Positions 53,807 through 62,713 of a DNA stretch of 64,000 nucleotides are shown here, in pieces. The position numbers were made by a program, and so were the translations under genes. Positions within the stretch are counted from its first letter, which is position 1; each line of letters starts with the position of its first letter. The stretch spans positions 1 to 64,000 of the forward strand of contig CAZVKN010000009.1 of NCBI GenBank assembly GCA_964627035.1. The letters are read 5' to 3'. The notes under the pieces were generated by a model, which had not been told where the DNA came from, searched no databases, and saw only the letters and a list, made by a program, of their open reading frames with translations. This DNA is from CAZVKN01 sp964627035 (GTDB lineage: Bacteria > Electryoneota > AABM5-125-24 > Hatepunaeales > Hatepunaeaceae).

Positions 53807-54133
53807 TTGAGAAGACAAAAGAGTAAAAAGCATCAACCGCTTTGCCATCGAGCCGCATCGCATAGATGTAGCTGTCCTTCGGAAAAACGCATTCACCTCA
53901 CTACTCTCGATCAGATTCAGGAGGGAGAATCCATCGAGGTTTGCAGTGTGAGAGGAACCGGAACAGTTGCAGATGAACTGATTGCAATGGGTTTTGTGAC
54001 CGGGACTTATGCGGAAGTGTTGCGAAACAAAGCTGATACAGGCTGTATAGTGAAGATCGGAACTAAACGGATTACGATAAGGCATGAGCAGGCGGAACAA
54101 GTTTGGGTGTTGCCGACCGTAATTGACATGTAA
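53807..54133 (+). CDS. FeoA-domain protein
   Basis: A 108-residue protein read from a TTG codon. Residues 30-105 form a FeoA SH3-like domain: LTTLDQIQEGESIEVCSVRG, ELIAMGFVTGTYAEVL and TKRITIRHEQAEQVWV. FeoA assists the Fe2+ transporter FeoB. The first 29 residues are basic with three Cys and four His, not typical; the true start might lie nearer residue 28, where no standard start codon is present. No feoB is adjacent. Confidence 0.7.
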   Translation: MRRQKSKKHQPLCHRAASHRCSCPSEKRIHLTTLDQIQEGESIEVCSVRGTGTVADELIAMGFVTGTYAEVLRNKADTGCIVKIGTKRITIRHEQAEQVWVLPTVIDM

Positions 54134-54152
54134 GGGACAAAGCAGATTATCT

Positions 54153-54230
54153 GCTGTCAAGTCACCGCACCTGACAGCAAATAGATTGATATTATGCGCG
54201 TTATGCTGTCAACCACGGCGGGTTGACAGC
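54153..54230. repeat. Composite two-hairpin element, copy 3
   Basis: GCTGTCAAGTCACCGCACCTGACAGC, 26 bases, then GCTGTCAACCACGGCGGGTTGACAGC, between the convergent FeoA and DHOD-like genes. Its place after both genes would suit a bidirectional transcript end. Confidence 0.75.
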
Positions 54231-54258
54231 GGTGATTCACCATTAAAGGTCTCAGATC

Positions 54259-55251
54259 CTAATAGTGAAACGTCTTCAGCCCTTTAATGTAGAGCGCACG
54301 CTCAAATGCTGCGGGTTCCTCTACCGACTGCTGACTCATCGAACCCTTCAACTGCTCAATGGATTCATACTCCCGATCTTCCATCCATTCAGTCAGATCG
54401 TTCAACACGGTTCCAATGTGTTTTACACCATGTTTGAAAATCGAGCTGCACATCATAGTAATGTCAGCACCCGCCATCAACAGCTTGATCGCATCGAGTG
54501 CCTGATGCACGCCACCTGTCGCTGCCAGTGAAACATCAACCCGGCCGTACAGCAGACCCATCCACCGCAGTCTCAATCTGATGTCATCCGAGCAGCTCAG
54601 AATAATATTCGGCTGAACAGTCAACTCGTTGACGTTGATGTCAGGTTGATAAAAACGGTTGAACAGCACCAATCCGTCAGCACCAGCTTCTTTAAATCGT
54701 TGCGCCATGTTTGGCATTGACGTAAAGAACGGGCTCAGCTTAACTGCTACCGGTATTGAAACCTGTGCCTTAATCGCTCTGACCACGTCAACGTAAGTAT
54801 CATCAAGTGTAGCAGCCAAGACGTTGGGATCGGTCGGGATGTGATACAGGTTCAACTCAACAGCATCGGCTCCGGCTTCCTGAAGCTGACTTGCAAACTC
54901 CAGCCAACCACCTGCAGTCACACCGTTCAGGCTTCCGATAACGGGGATGTCAACAGCTTGCTTCACTTTGCGCAGATGCTCGACGTATTCCTCACCACCA
55001 TGAGTATAAACTTCAGGCTCCGGAAAGTATCCCTGAGCTTCTGCAAAGCTGTCGGCATGTTGAGTTGTATGGTAGTGCAGTTCCAGTGCTTCGTTGGTGA
55101 CCTGCTCTTCAAACAGCGAATGCAGCACAACCGCCGCAGCGCCTGCATCCTCCATATTACGAATGTTGTCCAGCGACTCCATCAGCGGAGACGACGACGG
55201 GACAATGGGATTTTTTAATGTGAGTCCGAGATATTTGGTTGATAAGTTCAT
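54259..55251 (-). CDS. Dihydroorotate dehydrogenase-like flavoprotein
   Basis: A 330-residue FMN TIM-barrel. It opens NLSTKYLGLTLKNPIVPSSSPL, has GSLNGVTAGGWLEFA near residue 105, VELNLYHIP near 135, AVKLSPFF near 170 and GGVHQALDAIKLLMAGADITM near 250. It belongs to the DHOD-like family often found beside nifJ, lacking the second catalytic residues that define pyrimidine-pathway PyrD; the substrate is unknown. It follows nifJ on the same strand. Confidence 0.85.
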   Translation of the reverse strand: MNLSTKYLGLTLKNPIVPSSSPLMESLDNIRNMEDAGAAAVVLHSLFEEQVTNEALELHYHTTQHADSFAEAQGYFPEPEVYTHGGEEYVEHLRKVKQAVDIPVIGSLNGVTAGGWLEFASQLQEAGADAVELNLYHIPTDPNVLAATLDDTYVDVVRAIKAQVSIPVAVKLSPFFTSMPNMAQRFKEAGADGLVLFNRFYQPDINVNELTVQPNIILSCSDDIRLRLRWMGLLYGRVDVSLAATGGVHQALDAIKLLMAGADITMMCSSIFKHGVKHIGTVLNDLTEWMEDREYESIEQLKGSMSQQSVEEPAAFERALYIKGLKTFHY

Positions 55252-55303
55252 GAAATAACCTTACTTAGGTTCTTGTTAAATTCGTCTCAGTTGTGTATCA
55301 TTT

Positions 55304-55372
55304 GTAGGGGCGTGATTCAACACACCCATTATCGTGTTATTAAAACACGGGTTTGATGAATCAAACCCCTAC
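55304..55372. repeat. Nested inverted repeat GTAGGGG...CCCCTAC
   Basis: GTAGGGGCGTGATTCA / TGAATCAAACCCCTAC as outer arms and AACACACCCATTATCGTGTT / AACACGGGTTT inside. It lies in the gap between nifJ and the DHOD-like gene. Confidence 0.55.
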
Positions 55373-55389
55373 GGTATAAATTTAGAGGT

Positions 55390-58300
55390 CTATTGTGCTT
55401 CCTCTCCATTTTCTTTCTCAAAATTCATCGCTGCCAACTGCTCGTAGTAGCTCCACCGTGCATTTACATCAGCTTGGGCACGTTCCATAAGATCTTTTGC
55501 GCGATCCGGTTTGAAGCGAGCAAGCATTTTCCAACGAGTCTCACTGTCGGTGTATTCCTTCAACGGTATTGACGGAGCTTTGGAATCCAGTTTCAGTGGA
55601 TTCTTGCCTTCCTTAGCCCAATCAGGATTGTAACGATACAGGGGCCACATGCCACTCTTGACAGCGGCGGCTTGATGCTGCATACCTATGGACATGTCAA
55701 TGCCGTGAGCGATGCAGTGACTGTTGGCGATGATCAGGGACGGTCCGTCGTAAGCTTCAGCCTCAAGGATAGCACGCACGGTCTGTTGATCCTTAGCACC
55801 CATCGCAATCTGAGCCACATATACATAACCGTAACTCATAGCGATCATGCCGAGATCCTTGCGAGCGATACCTTTACCGGCAGCGGCAAACTTAGCTACA
55901 GCGCCGAGTGGAGTGGCTTTTGAACATTGACCGCCTGTATTGGAATATACGCCTGTATCGAGCACCAACAGATTGACGTTACGACCTGATGCCATTACGT
56001 GATCCAATCCACCGTAACCGATGTCGTAAGCCCAACCGTCACCACCGAATCCCCACACGCTCTTCTTCACAAGATTATCAGACAGTTCAACCAAATGCTT
56101 CGCTTCCCAACGATTATCACCTGCGAGCTTCTGTTTCAACGCTTCAACAAATTCACGTTGCTCTTGGATGTCAGCTTCATCTTTCTGAGGATTGTCGGCA
56201 ACCTTGGCAACCAACTCTGCTCCGATGTCATTACTCAATTTATCTAACAGTTCAAGCGCAAACTCACGATGTTTATCAATCGTCAGCCGGAAACCAAGAG
56301 CAAACTCAGCAGTATCTTCAAACAGCGAATTGTTCCACGTCGGACCACGACCGTCTTTATTAGTAGTGTACGGCGTTGTCGGTAAGTTACCGCCGTAAAT
56401 GGAGGAACATCCGGTAGCGTTACCGATGATAGCACGGTCTCCGAATAGCTGTGTTACCAGCTTAACATAAGGTGTCTCACCACAACCGGAACATGCTCCC
56501 GAATACTCAAACAACGGCTGCAGGAACTGTGAGCCCTTCACCGTATTCACCTTGACCAACCTGCGATCCACTTCAGGAATATCATCAAGGAAGAAACGGT
56601 AGTTTTCACGTTCAGCCTCACGCAGAGGCGGTTGAGGCTCCATGTTGAGTGCGCGGAGTTTGGGTACCTTCTTATTCTTGACCGGACAGACATCAACGCA
56701 TATAGCACAGCCGGTACAATCCTCAGGAGCTACCTGCAACAGGTACTTCATACCTTTGAAATCTTTGGCTTTATAGTCCATAGACTTGAACGTTGGAGGT
56801 GCATCATCCAACAGTTCAGGATCGCAGACCTTTTGACGGATCGCTGCATGAGGACAAGCGATCACACACTTGCCGCATTGTGTACAGATGTCGTCGTCCC
56901 ATACCGGAATTTCCATAGCGAGGTTCCGCTTTTCAAACTGTGCGGTTCCGGTCGGGAATGTTCCGTCATCGGGAAATGCGCTGACAGGCAGACTGTCTCC
57001 CTTGTTGGTGATGATCGTTCCAAGCACATCTTTGACAAAATCCGGTGCGTTGTCGGTGACTGGAGACATCAGCTCTATTGTGCCTGAAACCTCTTCCGGC
57101 ACCGGAACTTCATGCAGATTTTCAACAGTTTTATCCACTGCGTTAAAGTTCATCTCCACGATCTTTTCGCCCTTAGCGCCGTATGTCTTCTTGATCGTCT
57201 TCTTGATCTTTTCTATAGCTTCATCCGGAGGCAGAATGCCTGAGATGTAGAAGAACGCAGTCTGCATGATGGTGTTAACTCGCTCTCCCATACCTGTTGC
57301 ACGACCAACTTTGTAGGCGTCAATCACGAAAAGTTTCATCTTCTTCTCGATCAACTGTTCCTGCATCTGATGCGGCATGCTGTCCCAAGCCTCTTCCGGT
57401 GAAACATAGCTGTTCAGAAGAAATGTAGCTCCCTCGACAGCAGATTCAAGCATGTCGTACCTCTCCAGGAACACAGTCTGGTGACATGCGATGAAGTTCG
57501 CTCTATCCACAAGATAGATAGACTTGACCGGACGCGGTCCGAAGCGAAGGTGCGACACGGTGATAGCTCCCGCCTTCTTCGAGTCATATACGAAATATCC
57601 TTGTGCGAAGTTGTCAGTCTCATCACCGATGATCTTGATCGAATTCTTATTGGCGCCGACCGTACCGTCTGATCCGAGCCCGTAAAACAGTCCGCGGAAC
57701 ACGTCGTCTTTCTCGATTGAGAATTTCGGATCATAATCGAGACTCTGGTGGGTCACGTCGTCTTCAATTCCGACGCTGAAGCGGTTTTTCGGTCTTTCAT
57801 TGTCCAGCTCGTCATAGATTGCTTTTACCATTGCCGGAGTGAACTCCTTCGATGACAAGCCGTAACGACCACCTATGATTGTCGGCATATTGCTAAACAG
57901 TGCAGATTGATCTGCTACAGACTCAGCCACAGCGGACAATACATCCTTATACAGAGGTTCCCCCGCTGCGCCCGGCTCCTTAGTGCGGTCCAAAACTGCG
58001 ATTGATGTGACACTCGCAGGAAGTGCATCAACAAAATGTTTAATGGAAAATGGACGGAAAAGCCTGACCTTTATCACACCGACCTTCTCGCCTTCACCAA
58101 TCAGATGATCAACTGTTTCATGAGCGGTCTCAACGGCTGAACCCATCAGCACAATCACCTTCTCCGCTTCGGAATGACCGTGGTAGTCAAACAGATGATA
58201 TTGACGACCGGCGATTTCTGCAAAGTTGTCCATCGCTTCCTGCACGATCTCCGGGCAGGCGTCGTAGTATGGGTTGATCGTTTCGCGAGCCTGGAAGAAG

Positions 58301-58971
58301 ACGTCCGGGTTTTGAGAAGACCCGCGCAATACAGGTCGCTCCGGAGTCATACCACGCCGACGGTGTTCAAACACCAGCTCATCGTCAATCATCGTCCGCA
58401 TGTCATCTTCGGTCAATTCTTCAATCTTCTGAACTTCATGAGAAGTGCGGAATCCGTCAAAGAAATGAATAAACGGCACACGTGCCTTCAGCGATGCAGC
58501 GGTAGTTATCAGTGCCAGATCCATCACTTCCTGAACCGATCCCGATGCCAGCAGCCCAAATCCGGTTGACCTGACCGCCATGATGTCACTGTGGTCTCCG
58601 AATATGGAGAGCGCATGCGTAGCAATAGTCCTCGCTGACACGTGAAACACGGTTGATGTCAATTCACCGGCAAGTTTGAACATGGTCGGGATCATCAGTA
58701 ACAATCCCTGTGATGCGGTGAAAGTTGTAGTCAATGCACCTGTCTGGAGCGCACCGTGAACTGACGCTGATGCGCCACCTTCGGACTGCATTTCAACCAC
58801 TTCGGGGATAGTGCCCCAGATATTCGGTTTACCTTCAGCAGACCATTGGTCCGCCCATTCGCCCATATTCGAGGAGGGCGTAATTGGATAAATGGCAATT
58901 ATTTCATTCGTGTGGTGGGCGACATACGCTGCCGCTTCATTGCCGTCTATAGTTACTTGTTTCCTACTCAA
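55390..58971 (-). CDS. nifJ: Pyruvate:ferredoxin (flavodoxin) oxidoreductase
   Basis: A 1193-residue single-chain PFOR that oxidises pyruvate to acetyl-CoA and CO2 with ferredoxin as acceptor, typical of anaerobes. Domains in order: PFOR I (TIDGNEAAAYVAHHTNEIIAIYPITPSS, residues 4-30), II and III, two [4Fe-4S] sites (CTQCGKCVIACPHAAI and CTGCAICVDVCPVKNK, near 695 and 750), a C-terminal TPP domain with the fourth-cluster cysteines CSGCGETPY and the Mg/TPP motif GGDGWAYDIGYGG. Start codon TTG behind GGAGTAGTT. Length is full. Confidence 0.97.
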   Translation of the reverse strand: MSRKQVTIDGNEAAAYVAHHTNEIIAIYPITPSSNMGEWADQWSAEGKPNIWGTIPEVVEMQSEGGASASVHGALQTGALTTTFTASQGLLLMIPTMFKLAGELTSTVFHVSARTIATHALSIFGDHSDIMAVRSTGFGLLASGSVQEVMDLALITTAASLKARVPFIHFFDGFRTSHEVQKIEELTEDDMRTMIDDELVFEHRRRGMTPERPVLRGSSQNPDVFFQARETINPYYDACPEIVQEAMDNFAEIAGRQYHLFDYHGHSEAEKVIVLMGSAVETAHETVDHLIGEGEKVGVIKVRLFRPFSIKHFVDALPASVTSIAVLDRTKEPGAAGEPLYKDVLSAVAESVADQSALFSNMPTIIGGRYGLSSKEFTPAMVKAIYDELDNERPKNRFSVGIEDDVTHQSLDYDPKFSIEKDDVFRGLFYGLGSDGTVGANKNSIKIIGDETDNFAQGYFVYDSKKAGAITVSHLRFGPRPVKSIYLVDRANFIACHQTVFLERYDMLESAVEGATFLLNSYVSPEEAWDSMPHQMQEQLIEKKMKLFVIDAYKVGRATGMGERVNTIMQTAFFYISGILPPDEAIEKIKKTIKKTYGAKGEKIVEMNFNAVDKTVENLHEVPVPEEVSGTIELMSPVTDNAPDFVKDVLGTIITNKGDSLPVSAFPDDGTFPTGTAQFEKRNLAMEIPVWDDDICTQCGKCVIACPHAAIRQKVCDPELLDDAPPTFKSMDYKAKDFKGMKYLLQVAPEDCTGCAICVDVCPVKNKKVPKLRALNMEPQPPLREAERENYRFFLDDIPEVDRRLVKVNTVKGSQFLQPLFEYSGACSGCGETPYVKLVTQLFGDRAIIGNATGCSSIYGGNLPTTPYTTNKDGRGPTWNNSLFEDTAEFALGFRLTIDKHREFALELLDKLSNDIGAELVAKVADNPQKDEADIQEQREFVEALKQKLAGDNRWEAKHLVELSDNLVKKSVWGFGGDGWAYDIGYGGLDHVMASGRNVNLLVLDTGVYSNTGGQCSKATPLGAVAKFAAAGKGIARKDLGMIAMSYGYVYVAQIAMGAKDQQTVRAILEAEAYDGPSLIIANSHCIAHGIDMSIGMQHQAAAVKSGMWPLYRYNPDWAKEGKNPLKLDSKAPSIPLKEYTDSETRWKMLARFKPDRAKDLMERAQADVNARWSYYEQLAAMNFEKENGEEAQ

Positions 58972-59092
58972 AACTACTCCTTAACATAGATGTAATTTAT
59001 TTATGTAAAAGCCCTTGCGAGCGTGATTGTTTGTTACTTAAGGGAGTGCCGATGTTCTTGAGTCCTTTGATTTATTCAGCGATGTACCTTAT

Positions 59093-59229
59093 CTGTCATT
59101 CCGGACTTGATCCGGAATCCAGTAATAATAATGTGTTGCTGGATTCTGGCTTTCGCCAGAATGACAAAATACAGAATAAATTAAAGAACTCATTCCTGTC
59201 TGCAAAGCAGGGACAGGAATGTCCCTGCT
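59093..59229. repeat. GTCATTC repeat and GGACAGGAATGTCC hairpin
   Basis: 59093-59165: TGTCATTCCGGACTTGATCCGGAATCCAG ... CTGGATTCTGGCTTTCGCCAGAATGACA, a full inverted copy. 59206-59229: AGCAGGGACAGGAATGTCCCTGCT, second copy of the 28401 hairpin. They lie upstream of nifJ and beyond the small lipoprotein gene. Confidence 0.6.
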
Positions 59230-59231
59230 CC

Positions 59232-59564
59232 CTAATCTTTCGATAAATTTGATTTCTTTTCATCAGGGAACGGTTTGTCAATTTCCTTTAAAGTCTCAGT
59301 AATTGCTATCATAATCTCTCCAGCGAAATATTGATCTGTCTTTGCGGCATACTTAGACATCAGTGCTATCAATACCATTCTTGCCGGATATGCATCGGGG
59401 CCGATTTCACCAAGAGCTTCAATCGCTTCCAGTATCTTTTCTTCGTCTTCACTGCTCAACTGCTGGATCCATTCAGACAGTGATTTGCCCTTTGCAGCAG
59501 GTTCAGGATCACTGCAACCGATGAATATAAAGGCTAATAATAGGACAATCAATACTTTATTCAT
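59232..59564 (-). CDS. Small lipoprotein, single-unit paralogue
   Basis: A 110-residue lipoprotein with lipobox FIFIGCSD. The mature part PEPAAKGKSLSEWIQQLSSE...EAIEALGEIGPDAYPA is one helical unit of the kind duplicated in the two genes upstream (59580 and 60511). HEAT-like helix pairs are likely. Function unknown. Confidence 0.7.
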   Translation of the reverse strand: MNKVLIVLLLAFIFIGCSDPEPAAKGKSLSEWIQQLSSEDEEKILEAIEALGEIGPDAYPARMVLIALMSKYAAKTDQYFAGEIMIAITETLKEIDKPFPDEKKSNLSKD

Positions 59565-59579
59565 GAGTTGCTCATGTTT

Positions 59580-60506
59580 TCATTCCGATTTAACCGAAAT
59601 TCCCTCTTTGCGATACAAAATTTTCTCCATAGTTTTCACAACCTTCTTTCGTGACGTACTTGATAGTGTGTCAATTTGTAGTATGTCATGAAGTAAATTC
59701 AGAGCTGTATATTCGTCTCCTAACCATGAGACCATTCTCGCAGAATCGATCAATACTTCTATTCGTGTTCGGGTATTCTCTATATTGTGTTTAGGTTCAA
59801 CCTTCATAACCCCCAAAGCTTTTTGTAAAGACTCCAAAGTTGGATATTCCGCTTTAAGAACTTCAAGAAGTTCATCTGCACCATTGGATTTAAAACCTGT
59901 TTCCCTGTCGTTTTTATCGGCGAATGTCGGTAATTCAATTTGCTTCATGGCTTTTGCTGCTACTTTCCGGATATGTGCGGAAGTCGGTTGTTGGTAAAAA
60001 GAACCTTCAGCAATCTGTTGTAACAGATCTGAAGCACTATTTGCATCTGGACCTATTGCCCCTATCTTTTGAATAACCTCCGACTGCTTATCTGGATCAT
60101 CCGTGTACAGTTCAATAATCAAAGTCTCAAGTTGAACGGATAAACTATCGGTTTTACTTTTCGACAAGTCACTCTGTCTGGTCTTATGTTTCCCAGTGTC
60201 AAACGGTGTGACATCAGCCCCAATCATTCTTAACGCCCTGACCGCTGCATTCTGAATTATCGGTGTGCTTGGAACTCCTGCCAGTTCGCCAAGTACTAAC
60301 TGTTTAAGGTCGCTTTCGGCAGGGAGAGCTTGTGTTTTCATGTTCGAAATTATTCTTATCGCTTTGAGTTGATTTCCTTCATTATATTGATAAAGTTCGT
60401 CAATCCAGTGTGACAATGGCTTACTGTTAAAAGTTGGTTCAGGTGCTTTACTGCAACCGGAAATGAGAATTAGAATGAACAGTAAATTCCATAATAACGT
60501 TAACAT
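59580..60506 (-). CDS. HEAT-like repeat lipoprotein
   Basis: A 308-residue lipoprotein (lipobox ILISGCSK). It holds two related units: PEPTFNSKPLSHWIDELYQY near residue 22 and SLSVQLETLIIELYTDDPDKQ near 125, each followed by helices ending A-x-A-LR or A-KAMK with IGA or IGAIGPDA. It is about 40-50% alike by eye to the next gene upstream. Outer-membrane lipoprotein with a scaffold-like fold is the best guess. Confidence 0.7.
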   Translation of the reverse strand: MLTLLWNLLFILILISGCSKAPEPTFNSKPLSHWIDELYQYNEGNQLKAIRIISNMKTQALPAESDLKQLVLGELAGVPSTPIIQNAAVRALRMIGADVTPFDTGKHKTRQSDLSKSKTDSLSVQLETLIIELYTDDPDKQSEVIQKIGAIGPDANSASDLLQQIAEGSFYQQPTSAHIRKVAAKAMKQIELPTFADKNDRETGFKSNGADELLEVLKAEYPTLESLQKALGVMKVEPKHNIENTRTRIEVLIDSARMVSWLGDEYTALNLLHDILQIDTLSSTSRKKVVKTMEKILYRKEGISVKSE

Positions 60507-60510
60507 AATT

Positions 60511-61461
60511 TTATTCCGGTTTAACCGAAATCTCCTCTTTACCGGCGTTAATCCGCTCCATCAGGTACTCAACTTTTCCCTTTGACTGTGCAGACAACGT
60601 GTCAATTCTAAGCATGTTATTCAAAATTTCTATAGCTCCCGGTTTATCTCCCAACCAAGACAGCATCCGTGCTGAATCGAGCAAAATATCCGTAGGTGAA
60701 CGCGGGTCACCATAGTAACCGGCTTTCATCACTGCAGCCAGTGAATCAAGAAATGCAAAGAAGTTGTCAATACTCCTGTCCGGCAGACTGACCTGCGTAC
60801 CGTCCAGAGCCATGTGAGGCGGCAGTTTAATCAGTTCCAACGCCTGAGCCGCAGCTAACTGAATCGGTTCAGGAATCGGAATGTCCTTAAGCATACCTTT
60901 CTTCATCTCAGCCAATATACCGGATGCACGATTTGCAGGCGGTCCTATAGCGCCGATGACACGGATAACTTCCAACTGTCTGGCAGCATTGTCAGTGTAA
61001 AGCTCACTCATCCAGTAATCAAGCGGAACAGATGCGCTGTCCGACATATCCGGTGGTGGCGCAGCTACTTTATCAGCAACCGACCGGGAATGATCACCTA
61101 ACGCCTGTGACCATTCCTGCAGTTTAGCTTTCCGTTTGGTCGTATCTATCGGAGGTACATCCGAACCGATCAACCTAAGTGCTCTCTCCGCTGCCTTCTG
61201 AACTGCCGGGCTGCAAGGGATTTCCTGCAATTTACCTTGAACCATCTGCCTAAGGTCATTTTCAGCAGACAGTGCATCTGTCTTCATATAGGCAATCACT
61301 TCGATGGCTGTAAGCTGACGATCCTCATCATAATAGTATAGCTCCTCAATCCAGTAGGATAACGGCATCCCATCGTAGGTCGGTTCAGGTTTTTTGCAAC
61401 TGCCGATGATAATAAGCAGAACAATCAGTGGAATATAGACTGATCCTCGAACATTGTTCAT
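60511..61461 (-). CDS. HEAT-like repeat lipoprotein, paralogue
   Basis: A 316-residue lipoprotein with lipobox IIIGSCKK. Units PEPTYDGMPLSYWIEELYYY (near 24) and VPLDYWMSELYTDNAARQLEV (near 147, cited to its first 20 residues VPLDYWMSELYTDNAARQLE) repeat the pattern. The C-terminal third matches that of the 308-aa gene (DSARMLSWLGD / DSARMVSWLGD, LRIDTLS, EISVKPE / ISVKSE). GGAGGATCGC precedes the start. Four bases separate the two genes: a recent tandem duplication. Confidence 0.72.
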   Translation of the reverse strand: MNNVRGSVYIPLIVLLIIIGSCKKPEPTYDGMPLSYWIEELYYYDEDRQLTAIEVIAYMKTDALSAENDLRQMVQGKLQEIPCSPAVQKAAERALRLIGSDVPPIDTTKRKAKLQEWSQALGDHSRSVADKVAAPPPDMSDSASVPLDYWMSELYTDNAARQLEVIRVIGAIGPPANRASGILAEMKKGMLKDIPIPEPIQLAAAQALELIKLPPHMALDGTQVSLPDRSIDNFFAFLDSLAAVMKAGYYGDPRSPTDILLDSARMLSWLGDKPGAIEILNNMLRIDTLSAQSKGKVEYLMERINAGKEEISVKPE

Positions 61462-61573
61462 GCGATCCTCCGCTCAGACAAATAAACCTACCGCCAAACC
61501 ACTAATACACCAATAAAACAAATTACCTTATCTTCACTTCCTTGGTGTCTTGGTAGTTATAAACCTCCTCTAC

Positions 61574-62191
61574 CTATATTTCCGCACGTCCCTGCAGCGA
61601 CTGCTGCAGTGTGTTGTTATCCACCAGCTCCAGATCGCTTCCCATCGGTACACCGCGAGCGATCCGTGTGACTTTCACATCCAACGGTTTACACATTCGT
61701 GCAATATATAGTGCCGTGGTTTCGCCTTCGGAAGTCGGATTAGTGGCTACCACTATCTCCTGCACCGAATCTGCTTCTATCCGTCTCCGAAGTTCATCAA
61801 TCCGCAGTTGATCCGGTCCGATGCCGTCCAACGGCGAGATCGCTCCACCGAGCACATGATAAACGCCGTCCCAACTGTCAGTACGCTCAACCGCTATGAT
61901 ATCTCCAGATTCCTCTACGAGACAGATCAAGCCGTGATCGCGTCGGTGGTCGGCACAAATCGGGCACGGATCCTGCTCCGAGAGCGTCCAGCAGGTTTTG
62001 CACAGCCCGATCCTGTCTTTCACCGCAAGCAGCGACTCCGCCAGGGTTCTCGCAAAACCTCGTTCTGAACGGAGCACATGAAGCGCCATCCGCAGTGCTG
62101 ACTTTTTCCCGATTCCGGGGAATCCAGCCAACCGTTCCACCAATTCATTCACTACGGGCGGCAGCCCCGATATCACTGTATCTTTTATCAT
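61574..62191 (-). CDS. recR: Recombination protein RecR
   Basis: A 205-residue RecR: helix-hairpin-helix GFPGIGKKSALRMALHVL (residues 23-40), zinc finger C64/C67/C76/C79, and a Toprim domain beginning LICLVEES with the acidic DxD-like region around GAISPLDGIGPD. RecR acts with RecF/RecO to load RecA on gapped DNA. No dnaX or YbaB gene is adjacent, unlike in many bacteria. Confidence 0.96.
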   Translation of the reverse strand: MIKDTVISGLPPVVNELVERLAGFPGIGKKSALRMALHVLRSERGFARTLAESLLAVKDRIGLCKTCWTLSEQDPCPICADHRRDHGLICLVEESGDIIAVERTDSWDGVYHVLGGAISPLDGIGPDQLRIDELRRRIEADSVQEIVVATNPTSEGETTALYIARMCKPLDVKVTRIARGVPMGSDLELVDNNTLQQSLQGRAEI

Positions 62192-62214
62192 GTCTCTGTT
62201 AATAAGGATTATCC

Positions 62215-62290
62215 GCTGTCAGGTCGCCGTACCTGACAGCCATTATATTGGAATAATGTAAGTTATGCTGTCAGCCGCGGGGCTGACAGC
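62215..62290. repeat. Composite two-hairpin element, copy 4
   Basis: GCTGTCAGGTCGCCGTACCTGACAGCC, 24 bases, then GCTGTCAGCCGCGGGGCTGACAGC. Its first arm is identical to that of copy 2. It lies upstream of recR. Confidence 0.75.
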
Positions 62291-62337
62291 GATATAAACT
62301 ATTGTCAGACAGACTCCATTGCTCAGTTTTGTATTTG

Positions 62338-62523
62338 TCACTTAAAGAGCAAAATGCCACCGACAAAGATCATCGGCACTCCAATCAGCATACCGATTCC
62401 GGTGAACGAGACTATTGTCCCAATAATAACGAGCACCAGACCGGCAGCCTTTCTGATCGCCTTGATTTTAAGCGCTATAATCACCAACAGAATGGCGATT
62501 AAGACTGTGAGTCCTTCAGACAT
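62338..62523 (-). CDS. Small two-segment membrane protein
   Basis: A 61-residue protein from the ATG at 62523, close after GGGAGAG; the frame runs 19 codons further upstream, but that stretch is hydrophilic and unlike a start. Two hydrophobic segments (LTVLIAILLVIIALKI and AAGLVLVIIGTIVSFTGIGMLIGVPMIFVGG) flank a KAIRK loop. No family recognised. Confidence 0.5.
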   Translation of the reverse strand: MSEGLTVLIAILLVIIALKIKAIRKAAGLVLVIIGTIVSFTGIGMLIGVPMIFVGGILLFK

Positions 62524-62713
62524 GCTCTCTCCCGACACTTGGCAAACATATAAGTTAATATATTTATTTTTACTTCTCAAGGTGATTGTGAAGAATCACA
62601 CGATTAAGAATAAAAAACGATGACATAAGAATGAGCAATTATTGCCAATTCCGTCCTAACGGATTCCCAACGGGACGTATAACCTTGTGTTCATTTCTCA
62701 GTTTACGCTATCT

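Noticed and set aside
53741..54160. 139-codon minus-strand frame opposite the FeoA gene
   Set aside because: The plus strand gives a recognisable FeoA domain; the antisense text has no family features.
27079..59165. Repeated hairpins as a CRISPR array
   Set aside because: Copies are far apart, not regularly spaced, and have no unique spacers of constant length; no cas gene is present.
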